NCBI GenBank assembly: GCA_032334055.1 | Contig: JAUOZS010000001.1 | Coordinates: 3,558,001 to 3,622,000, forward strand | Source of the DNA: Selenomonadales bacterium 4137-cl | Lineage (GTDB): Bacteria > Bacillota > Negativicutes > Sporomusales > UBA7701 | Direction of reading: 5' to 3' | DNA: 64,000 bases | Part shown: in pieces, positions 32,264 to 39,800 of the stretch | Position numbering within the stretch: position 1 is the first letter of the stretch | Layout: each line of letters starts with the position of its first letter | Translations under genes and position numbers: made by a program | The notes under the pieces: model-generated | Told to the model about the DNA's origin: nothing | Seen by the model: only the letters and a program-made list of their open reading frames with translations | Database searches by the model: none

Positions 32264-32348
32264 CCTGACAACCGCGCACGGTTGGTCAGGCATGACGCCT
32301 CCGGCGGATCATATTTTTGTGATTGTCCCTCGGTACACTTTCAACAAA

Positions 32349-33230
32349 CTAAGCTAGTTTTTTAGCATAGGGACAAACCATCACACTTTCATAAACTCTG
32401 CCGAACTCTTCAGATTGAAGAGTAATGATGCCTTTTTCGCAACTGGAGAACCATTTGCATATAGAACAATTTGGCGGAGGCACAGGTTTATCCACTGACG
32501 GTACAGCCAACAGTTCTGCGGGCGGACGTTTAGAAGGGTCGCGTGCGACGGTAACCAGCCAGCCTGGACCAAGCTTTTTCGGAGTTTGGCTTTTGGCGTA
32601 TGCGATCAATTGCCTAATAACTATTTCGTCGCAAATAGCAGATGTTATTGTCTTTACACCGTCTTCGGTTACCCCAAAATTTTTTAATTCGGCAACAAGA
32701 GCACATGTTGTTGTTGTCTCTTCGGAAGTCTCCGGGGTAATCTCTGGTATAGGTCCCGGCAGGTTTTTGTTATCCATCCCAACAAGGTGTGGTACTGGAC
32801 CCGACACCTTGTTGTTTTCCATTCCGACAGGTTGTAGTGATGAGTATTTTCGCTTTTCGGCGGCTATTTTGACTAGTTCATCAATCTTTTGATAATCAAG
32901 GGTATACCATTTGGTCTGATCATAGCGCAGCCTGTTGTATTTTCCTGTCAGCAGAATTCCGCCATCTTTTAATTTTTTGAGTATACGTCGTACCGTTTCT
33001 TCACACCAGAACGGGAATTGTTCTTGCCAATCGGGTATAGTGTTATATACCCAAACACGGCCGTCGTGGTAATGATAATTGTACTCGTCCTCATTACGAG
33101 CGCGACTCTTTTCTATATTTTTTAACCAGTAGTGTATTTGTTGGGTTACTATAGCCTCATTCAGGCCGATAGCGACAGCCAATAGTGGTAACACTAGGAG
33201 AGGATATTCGTCTAATAGTAGCTTGCTCAA
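32349..33230 (-). CDS. Replication initiator-like protein (winged helix)
   Basis: A 293-aa protein. Its first half reads LLLDEYPLLVLPLLAVAIGL, then EAIVTQQIHYWLKN, a Trp-rich loop, and FWCEETVRRILKKLKDGGIL, the N-terminal winged-helix pattern of Firmicute element/phage replication proteins of the RepA/DnaD kind. The C-terminal half contains ICKWFSSCEKG and MVCPYAKK, which may form a Cys metal site. It probably starts replication of the excised element near the repeats at 26.9-27.3 kb or near oriT. It is AT-rich, and separated from the relaxase by the oriT region. Confidence 0.7.
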   Translation of the reverse strand: MSKLLLDEYPLLVLPLLAVAIGLNEAIVTQQIHYWLKNIEKSRARNEDEYNYHYHDGRVWVYNTIPDWQEQFPFWCEETVRRILKKLKDGGILLTGKYNRLRYDQTKWYTLDYQKIDELVKIAAEKRKYSSLQPVGMENNKVSGPVPHLVGMDNKNLPGPIPEITPETSEETTTTCALVAELKNFGVTEDGVKTITSAICDEIVIRQLIAYAKSQTPKKLGPGWLVTVARDPSKRPPAELLAVPSVDKPVPPPNCSICKWFSSCEKGIITLQSEEFGRVYESVMVCPYAKKLA

Positions 33231-33268
33231 GCCATTCCACTCCCTTTCAAAACCATCGGCTTCGCAGA

Positions 33269-33562
33269 TTACCGCTGCAAACTACTTAATGCCTCTATAA
33301 AGCCCTTGCTTTTATTTCTGTGTTTTGAAATAGTAGTTTGACAAGGAATAAGCGTGCATCCCCTGTGGCCTGCGAACTCCATAGCTCTGCAGCGCAAAAC
33401 CGCTAATGCACCTTGGACATCTATACGAAAGCCATGTGCTGTTCGTTCACATGGAATAATCCTTAATCGACATAACTTCCTAATCTCTTTTTGTGATATC
33501 CCGGTAATTACCGCAAATTTAGCAGGATATGCAAATATTGAAAAAGGCGTATCATGCTCCAT
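33269..33562 (-). CDS. Helix-turn-helix/excisionase-like protein
   Basis: A 97-aa protein. PAKFAVITGISQKEIRKLCR followed by LRIIPCERTAHGFRIDVQGAL follows the excisionase/MerR-like pattern (helix-turn-helix, then a wing with a basic turn). A Cys-containing basic C-terminus (HRGCTLIPCQTTISKHRNKS) follows. It overlaps the end of the upstream XRE gene by 11 bp and so is translationally linked. A role in excision or in replication control is likely. Confidence 0.6.
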   Translation of the reverse strand: MEHDTPFSIFAYPAKFAVITGISQKEIRKLCRLRIIPCERTAHGFRIDVQGALAVLRCRAMEFAGHRGCTLIPCQTTISKHRNKSKGFIEALSSLQR

Positions 33563-33821
33563 CAGAGCTACCTCCTAAATTAGAGTTCAACATAATCTCC
33601 AAACGCGTTATAACGGATTTCGTTAGTTTGTCGTTAAAAAAAATTGCCGGCTTTACCCCTAGTACTAATGCAATAATCTTTAACCTCTCAGTATCTAGCC
33701 TTGTCTGACCTGACATTATATGCCGATATCCTTGTAATGAAAGACCCAACTTATGAGCAAGGTATGTTTTTGTAACTCCCCGTGCTTGTCGAATTTTTTC
33801 AACATTTTCAAATACTGCCAC
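33552..33821 (-). CDS. XRE-family regulator (small)
   Basis: An 89-aa regulator. The HTH is in RQARGVTKTYLAHKLGLSLQ, with YRHIMSGQTRLDTERLKIIA completing the Cro/C1 fold. GTG 33821 is preferred, because AAAGG then lies about 9 bp upstream; the GTG at 33830 is too close. It diverges from a second XRE gene across a region with several dyads, so the two form a genetic switch of the phage cI/cro kind for element B. Confidence 0.75.
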   Translation of the reverse strand: MAVFENVEKIRQARGVTKTYLAHKLGLSLQGYRHIMSGQTRLDTERLKIIALVLGVKPAIFFNDKLTKSVITRLEIMLNSNLGGSSDGA

Positions 33822-33855
33822 ACTAATCACCCTTTTGTCAACGGTTTTCGTTAAT

Positions 33856-33885
33856 ATTTTACTAACACCCGGCGTTAGTTGTCAA
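33856..33885 (-). promoter_or_regulatory. Promoter with embedded operator dyad
   Basis: TTGACA (33885-33880) and TAAAAT (33861-33856) are spaced 18 bp. The spacer is almost wholly a dyad, ACTAACACC C GGCGTTAGT (33861-33879), so a bound regulator would mask the promoter. A wider dyad (TTACCAA ... TTGGTAA) lies nearer the divergent gene. Confidence 0.75.
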
Positions 33886-33976
33886 TATTTATTTTGCATA
33901 TTATATCCGATTTCGTTACCAAAAATATCGAAATAGGTTGGTAAATTTGTTACAATAGTGCCAGGTGGTGGATGAA

Positions 33977-34357
33977 ATGAATATAGGCGAACAAATTCGG
34001 CTTTTTAGAAAACGCAAGGGGCTAACCCAAAAAGAACTAGGTGAGAAAATAGGGAAAACTGCACAAGTAGTATCTAACTGGGAGCGTTGCTATACGCCGA
34101 CACTTAATCACGATGACTTAATCGCAATAGCACGAGCTCTAGAAATAACAGTTCCGGACATAATCGGTAAAGAAGAAGCGATTGATTATTTACTCCACAG
34201 CGGACAGAACCGCCCTTTTGATCTTGAAGAGTTACTTAAATATAATCAATTGCAGTATCGTGGACTTATGCTAAACGACGACGCTAAAGATGATATTAGA
34301 GTTGTGTTAGAAATAATATATCAGCGAAGCATGAAGTCAAAAAAACATAAATCCTAA
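33977..34357 (+). CDS. XRE-family regulator, probable element B repressor
   Basis: A 126-aa regulator. The N-terminal HTH (IRLFRKRKGLTQKELGEKIG, then TAQVVSNWERCYTPTLNHDD) is a standard Cro/C1 domain. The C-terminal 55 residues (EEAIDYLLHSGQNRPFDLEE) are a variable domain with no protease motif, so it is not a LexA-type self-cleaving repressor. ATG 33977 follows AGGTGG by 8 bp. It diverges from the small XRE gene and lies 22 bp upstream of the integrase, so it may control integration. Confidence 0.82.
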   Translation: MNIGEQIRLFRKRKGLTQKELGEKIGKTAQVVSNWERCYTPTLNHDDLIAIARALEITVPDIIGKEEAIDYLLHSGQNRPFDLEELLKYNQLQYRGLMLNDDAKDDIRVVLEIIYQRSMKSKKHKS

Positions 34358-34379
34358 CGATGAATTAATAGGAGAGAGC

Positions 34380-35603
34380 ATGCCTAAAAAGCGCGTAAAT
34401 AATACCGGTAGCGTTTATCATGAATCTGGCCGTGGCTATCGAGCACAGGTTTCTTTAGAGGATGGCCGACGAGTATCAAAACGATTTTCTGATTCAGATT
34501 TAGGGCAACAACAAGCTTACGATTGGCTTCATGAGCAATTACATCATATCTCAAAAGGTGTTTTTGTAGCGCCGACAGACATAACTCTTGGTGAATGGCT
34601 CCTGGAATGGCTTGAAATCTACAGCAAGCAGAACGTCCGGCAAAGGACTTTTGAACGTTACGTTTCCCTTGCCAAACACGTCAATCCCATAGCAGGGTAC
34701 CGGCTCCAAGATTTAAAACCAACCCATTTCCAGAAACTCTATGTTTCTTTGGGTCATTATTCCGGAGAAACGCGAAAGAAGGTTCACAATATCCTTCACG
34801 CCGCGCTAAAACAAGCAATCCACGACAAACTGTTACCTTATAATCCGATGGAAGGAGTAACACCTCCGAAAGTAGTACGGAAAGAAGTAATCACTTTCTC
34901 TAAAGAAGAAATGGAGGCTCTATTGGGTTATGCTAAAACACACCGGTGGTATCCCGCTCTGCTTTTGGCAGCCCATACCGGCATGCGATTAGGTGAGGTC
35001 CTTGGCCTTCGCTGGCAAGACGCCGATTTCAATGACCGGTGTATTTACGTGCGGCAAACCTTGCAGCACCCTAGCACCGGTATAAAATTTGAGCCGCCAA
35101 AGAGCAAAGCCAGCCGTCGGAAAATATCCATCCCTGAAGAGACGGTGGCTACTCTCCGCGAACATCATAGGCAGTGTATGGAAGACCTGATCCTAAGAAA
35201 TAACCCGCACGGCCTCTACTTCACAGCCAATAACGGGTCACCGATACAGCCGAAAAACTTTGAGCGCTGGTGGGCGAAGCTCCAACTACGTATCAACGAT
35301 GAGTGGCAGGAACTCGATAAACAACGGGAGGAGCTGCTAGCAAAGAAAATCAGCGCAAAGAGCCAAGAATATCGAGAGATAGTAGCCAAGCAGAAGGTTG
35401 CTCAGGAGAAACATCACAAAAAATTCCATGCTTTTCGACATACTCACGCCACTGATTTACTGGCCAGCGGCGAGAATATTATGGACGTAGCCCGCCGGCT
35501 AGGGCACTCGAAGGCATCTACGACACTCGACCTTTACGGCCACGCTATCCCAGCAAATGATCAGAGGATAGCCGAAAAGGTTGGTAAATTATATAAATTA
35601 TAA
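34380..35603 (+). CDS. int: Tyrosine-type integrase of element B
   Basis: A 407-aa tyrosine recombinase. Arm-binding N-terminus (NNTGSVYHESGRGYRAQVSL), core-binding domain, then catalytic residues in TGMRLGEVLGL, FRHTHATDLL, LGH and DLYGH. Between the Arg and His motifs is an unusually long charged coiled-coil insert (DEWQELDKQREELLAKKISA to KVAQEKHHKK). It is about 33% different in length of domains from integrase A and only distantly related to it. It lies 1 kb from the right att site with hicAB in between. It is preceded by an AGGAGAG ribosome site. Confidence 0.93.
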   Translation: MPKKRVNNTGSVYHESGRGYRAQVSLEDGRRVSKRFSDSDLGQQQAYDWLHEQLHHISKGVFVAPTDITLGEWLLEWLEIYSKQNVRQRTFERYVSLAKHVNPIAGYRLQDLKPTHFQKLYVSLGHYSGETRKKVHNILHAALKQAIHDKLLPYNPMEGVTPPKVVRKEVITFSKEEMEALLGYAKTHRWYPALLLAAHTGMRLGEVLGLRWQDADFNDRCIYVRQTLQHPSTGIKFEPPKSKASRRKISIPEETVATLREHHRQCMEDLILRNNPHGLYFTANNGSPIQPKNFERWWAKLQLRINDEWQELDKQREELLAKKISAKSQEYREIVAKQKVAQEKHHKKFHAFRHTHATDLLASGENIMDVARRLGHSKASTTLDLYGHAIPANDQRIAEKVGKLYKL

Positions 35604-35609
35604 AAAACT

Positions 35610-35634
35610 AGCCCGTCGATGGTATCGACGGGCT
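35610..35634. terminator. Terminator between integrase B and hicB
   Basis: A perfect 11-bp stem (AGCCCGTCGAT and its mirror) with a 3-nt loop and TTTTA after it on the plus strand; A-rich on the other side, so it can act on both strands. Confidence 0.88.
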
Positions 35635-35644
35635 TTTAGCCTGG

Positions 35645-36025
35645 CTATTTAGTGGTTAGCTGTTTACCCATACAAGCTGACAGAAGATAAGTTGCTAAAG
35701 TATTTAAGCTTACGTCCTCTTCTTCCGCTCTCCTAGCTAAATCGCGATGGAGAGATCGCGGAATTCTAAGATTAAATTTACCGCTATATTCATCTGCTTC
35801 GGGAACCGGCTCGGGAATTGCAATCCCTTCCGCTAAAGCAGCATCTATCCAAGCGCCCTTCGCGTCCTCAATCATACGCAGCGTCTCTTCCGAGGTTTCA
35901 CCCTGGGTAATGCACCCCGGCAAGTCGGGGATCGACGCTACATACCCGCCTTCTGCCGCTGGATGAAATTCAATTTTATACGGCAAGGAAGCGTAATACG
36001 CAAAGTCCCTCCTTCTTTCGTTCAT
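35645..36025 (-). CDS. hicB: HicB-family antitoxin
   Basis: A 126-aa antitoxin. The HicB core is SLPYKIEFHPAAEGGYVASI followed by PDLPGCITQGETSEETLRMI. The C-terminal 40 residues (GKFNLRIPRSLHRDLARRAE, then EEDVSLNTLATYLLS) form a ribbon-helix-helix DNA-binding domain. It would neutralise HicA and repress the operon. The gap to hicA is 139 bp, larger than usual, so hicB may also have its own promoter. It lies between integrase B and the att site, where it could stabilise the element. Confidence 0.9.
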   Translation of the reverse strand: MNERRRDFAYYASLPYKIEFHPAAEGGYVASIPDLPGCITQGETSEETLRMIEDAKGAWIDAALAEGIAIPEPVPEADEYSGKFNLRIPRSLHRDLARRAEEEDVSLNTLATYLLSACMGKQLTTK

Positions 36026-36164
36026 AAGTTTACCTCCCTAGTATTTTTCTTTTAAAATCAGTCGTCTTTTATTTTCTCCTCTCCCCCTAATTGGTGGGAG
36101 GCCCACATTGCCAGGCTATTTTTACTCGCATGTTTTCTATCTATTTAGAGGTCCCAGGAGAGGA

Positions 36165-36407
36165 CTACTCCTCCAAGCAGTCCCCAATTGCCTCTAACGC
36201 GAGCTCTACGTAACGTTCCTTAATATACGGCTGGTCGAATGGTACAGTTAATATCTTTCTATTTTTAGTATAAGTGTAATGACTCGACCCGCTTCTCGGT
36301 TGGCGCCTGGTGAATCCAGCCGTTATAAGTAGTTTGTCCAGTTCGTCAAACCTTACTGTCTTGGGATTGTTTCGAATTCTCAAAAGCAGCTTAAGGAGTT
36401 TACTCAT
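36165..36407 (-). CDS. hicA: HicA-family mRNA interferase toxin
   Basis: An 80-aa toxin of the double-stranded-RNA-binding-like fold. It has the expected sequence LDKLLITAGFTRRQPRSGSS followed by HYTYTKNRKILTVPFD, with the catalytic histidine in GSSHY. It would cleave mRNA when free of HicB. It lies upstream of hicB on the same strand, the common order. Intact, with normal length. Confidence 0.88.
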   Translation of the reverse strand: MSKLLKLLLRIRNNPKTVRFDELDKLLITAGFTRRQPRSGSSHYTYTKNRKILTVPFDQPYIKERYVELALEAIGDCLEE

Positions 36408-36530
36408 TCATTTTCTCACCGCCTTGGCTGACGCCTTTTTAGTACCGCCGGTAGTACCACGTTCCCCTGCCACCATAGTACCATATATAGTACTAATATA
36501 CAAGGGGCACGTGAAATAATTACAGAAAAA

Positions 36531-36555
36531 GTGGTCTTCCCTTTGGGAAGACCAC
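36531..36555. terminator. Hairpin terminator near right att site
   Basis: A perfect 11-bp stem (GTGGTCTTCCC and its mirror, 36531-36541 and 36545-36555) with a 3-nt loop, flanked by AAAAA on the left. It insulates the att end. Confidence 0.75.
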
Positions 36556-36570
36556 TAAGCATTTCCAACG

Positions 36571-36617
36571 ACTGCACCCACGTTGCACCCATTTGACCTG
36601 CGTCTTGATTGCACCAT
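36571..36617 (+). repeat. Right arm-type repeats of element B
   Basis: ACTGCACCCA (36571), GTTGCACCCA (36582) and TTGCACCAT (36609), sharing the motif TTGCACC with 24127-24147 at the opposite end. Together they would flank the core in the excised circle. Confidence 0.55.
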
Positions 36618-36639
36618 GCCTGTCAATCGTTGATTTTAC

Positions 36640-36687
36640 TGGAGCGGGCAACGAGATTCGAACTCGCGACCCACGGCTTGGGAAGCC
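36640..36687 (-). repeat. Right att core within tRNA-Gly
   Basis: Third copy of the 48-bp core (attR of element B). It is the only one continuous with the tRNA 5' part. Confidence 0.92.
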
Positions 36688-36714
36688 GGTACTCTACCAC
36701 TGAGCTACGCCCGC
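36640..36714 (-). tRNA. tRNA-Gly(CCC), integration target
   Basis: A 75-nt tRNA with encoded CCA. Acceptor GCGGGCG pairs with TGCCCGC (one G-U). The anticodon loop is TTCCCAA, giving anticodon CCC, and the T loop is TTCGAAT. The first position of the anticodon stem is a C-U mismatch. The last 48 bp (36640-36687) are the att core and were probably supplied by element B, so the tRNA is restored after integration. Confidence 0.92.
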
Positions 36715-36829
36715 ATGTGTTGATTGACTGCGGTATTTACTATACCATATTTGCCGGCCGAGTTCAAGTGGAAGGATTGGGAAAAGGCTTTATGCTTTGC
36801 TTGCAGGAGTGGAGTTCGGCGGCAGTTGC

Positions 36830-39800
36830 TTAGTAGAATAGTTTTATGAACAGCTCGGCGAGGTGGGGATCGAATTGGCTGCCGGCGCACCGGGCGATTT
36901 CGGCAAGGGCTTCGTCGTGGGAGAGGGCCTGGCGATAAGGCCTGTTGCTGGTCATGGCGTCGTATGCGTCTACGATGCCGAGGATGCGGCATTCGAGCGG
37001 GATGTCTTCACCTGCTATGCCGAGGGGATAGCCTTTGCCGTTCCACCATTCCTGGTGCTTGAGGATCCATTCGGCGATGGGGGATAGTTCGGAGGAGGCG
37101 CGGGCGATCCGGTAGCCGATTTCGCAATGCCGTCGCATGATGGTCATTTCTTCTTCGGTGAGGCGGCCGGGCTTGTTGAGGATGCTGTCGGGGATGCCGA
37201 CTTTGCCGATGTCGTGAAACTTGGCCAACAGCCTGATGTCGGCCAGCCGTCCTCCGGGCAGATCCAGTTGTTGGCCGAGTTTTTCGGCGAGGTGCTGGAG
37301 GCGATCGGCATGGCCTTCGGTGATGTGATCGCGCTCTTCGAGCGCTCTCATCATGGTCTGGACGATGGAGCTCCTCATGCTTTGGCTCTGGTGGAGTTTC
37401 CGGCGGTACATTTCATTGTCGGCGAGTTTGAAGAGTTCTTCGGCCCGCGTGCCGCTTGTGTAGTCGGCCGCCCAGCCGATGGACAGGCTAAGGGGCAATT
37501 GGGGGTTATTGTTGTTGTAGTCGGCGACAAACCGATCCATTTTTTCGAGGGCACGCTCGATTTTATCTTTGTCGGGGGCGTAGATGATGACGGCAAATTC
37601 GTCGCCGCCTATCCGGGCTACGATGTCATTGCCGGAAACTACGGTGTACCGAAGGCCGGCGGCTACGACGCGGAGGAGATCGTCGCCGGCGCGGTGGCCA
37701 AGGGTGTCGTTGATGAGTTTGAGACCGTCGACGTCGCAGACGAGGACGGCGATGCCGCGCTTGTCCAGCCAGGCAGCTTTGCGCATGGCGTCTTCGAAGT
37801 AGGTCCGGTTGTAGACGCCGGTGAGGGGGTCGTGCATGCTGAGAAATTCGATTTGGGCCTCGGAGTGTTTGATGGCGGTCATGTCCCGCATCATGGCGAG
37901 GACGACGGCATCGCCGACTTTCGAGAAGCGCATGTCGCGGTAGCGGAGGGCGCCGCGAACGTTGATGTTGTATTCATAGAACTGGGTTTTGCCGGTGGCG
38001 ATTGCCTGGCTGATGCAGCGGCGGAAGTTGTCGGCGACGTCGTCGGGAAGGAGGTCGTCGATGTTACGGCCGATGGTTTCCGGCTCGATTTCGGCAAGGG
38101 TTTCGATTTCTTCGGGCTTACGGTAGTTAAGCAGGGTGCCGTTCTGGTCGAAAATGAGCATGAGGTCGGGAATGGCGTCGAGGACGGCCTGTTTTTCCGC
38201 TTCGGATTCGGCAAGATCTTTTTCGATCTGCATCTTCGCGGTGATGTCGCGCATGACCGTCAGACAGCATACTTGGCCGTCGATGGTCGCACGCCGGGCG
38301 TTTATCTCGACCACGATTCTCTGCCCGCTTTTGGTCGCGGTTTCGCGCAGGTAGGTCTGCGGGCCTTCGTTGACGGCCCTGCGCATGACTTCGACGGCGG
38401 CAGGGTAGTTCTGGGGGGTGGAAATAAGGACCGCCCCATGCTGCTTAAGTTCGTCTTCAGTGTAGCCGAACATTTCGACGGTGCGGCGGTTGGTCCAGGC
38501 GATGCCGCCGTTCTGATCGTTGACGATGATGGCGTCGTTGGTGCTGTCGAGGATTTCGCTGAGGGTGGTTTCGCTTTGCCGCCGTTCGTCGAGTTCGCTC
38601 TGGAGGGAGGAGTGGAGGGCGGCGTTGGCAAGGGCGAGGGAGGCGAATTCGCAGAAGTACTCCAGGAGGCCGATCTGCTCGGCGTCGAAGCTCCGTCCCG
38701 GTTCGGTGTGGGCCAGGCCGAGAACGCCGGCGATCTTTTGGCCGTCACGCAGGGGGGCGGCGGCGAGGGCGTGGATTTTGCCGCCGATCGGGGAGGTGAA
38801 TCTGTCCGGCCAACGCGGGTAGTCGTTGACGACTTCCGTTTTGCCGGTGACGAAGACTTTGCCCATGAGCCCCTTGCCGACGGCAACGGGGGGAAACTCG
38901 CCGCTGTAGATGCCGAGGCCGGCTTTTATGTTGAGGATGGCGCCGTCGTCGGACGGGAGGGAAACGAAGGCGTCGGTGACGCCGGTTATGGCGGCCGCCT
39001 GCATGATGATGGCGGCCAGCAGTTCGTCCATATCTAGTTTATTGATGACGCCCAGGACGGTCTGCTGCCCAATGGACAGAAGGGCATTTTTCCGCGATAT
39101 CTGTTCGTTGGCCTGCAAAACTTCGTCGTAGCGCAGGCGGAGCTCCTCTTCGGTGGCAAGCAGTTCTTCGTGGGCGGCGGTTAGGTCTTGGTGGCTGTCC
39201 CGCAGCTTGTGCTCGGTTGCCGAGAGGTTGGTATAGAGGCGGGCGTTGACGAGGGCAATGGCGGCCAGTTCGGCGAACTGGCCGAGGAGGGCGACTTCGT
39301 CGGCGGTGAACTTCCGCTCGCCGGCCAGGTAGCTGAGGCCGAAGATACCGATGACTTTGTCCCCGTCTTTAAGCGGGACCTCGACCACGCTTTGCAGGTT
39401 GTCGTGGAATTCGCCCGGCAGGCGGTTTTCCCAGGCGGAATAGTCGTCGACGAGGCAGACTTCGCCGCTTTGGTAGGCTTTGCCCAGCAGTCCGTCAGTT
39501 AGGGCGACCTTGTTGCCTATGTTCCCGGCAAATACGCCGCAGCCGACTTTCGTTTCGATTACGCCTGCGTGTTCGTCGACCAGGCAGAGGAAGGCGTGGG
39601 GGGTGCCGATGAGATTGGAGGCTTGGGCGACAATGGCGGTGAGTACTTCGTAAAGGTCAAGCCTGTTAACAAGGCCGACAGCCACTTCGTGAAGCGAGGC
39701 GAGGACGGCGTTGCGGCGGGCGATGGCTTCTTCCCGCTCGGTGGCGATGTTGTATTGCAGCCGCAGTTCCTCTTCGGTGGCGAGCAGCTCTTCGTGGGCG

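Larger units (their letters stand above)
23952..36687. mobile_element. Element B: integrative mobilizable element
   Basis: Bounded by the tRNA-Gly fragments at 23952 and 36640. It contains its own tyrosine integrase, two divergent XRE regulators, a replication initiator, an oriT-like site, a MobA/MobL relaxase, a TraD-like protein, several small genes of the same operon, hicAB and a large nuclease-NTPase gene. No type IV secretion genes are present, so it can be mobilised but not self-transferred. The mobilisation operon is GC-rich while the nuclease-NTPase and regulator regions are AT-rich, so the element is a mosaic. Confidence 0.85.

Noticed and set aside
9229..36687. Insertion sequences or transposase genes in the island
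   Set aside because: No DDE or HUH transposase is seen; all recombination genes are tyrosine integrases or the relaxase.
37127..39037. 636-codon plus-strand frame opposite the 1440-aa sensor
   Set aside because: Its product is a Val/Asp/Gly-rich low-complexity shadow; the minus strand encodes clear PAS, GAF, GGDEF and HD-GYP domains.
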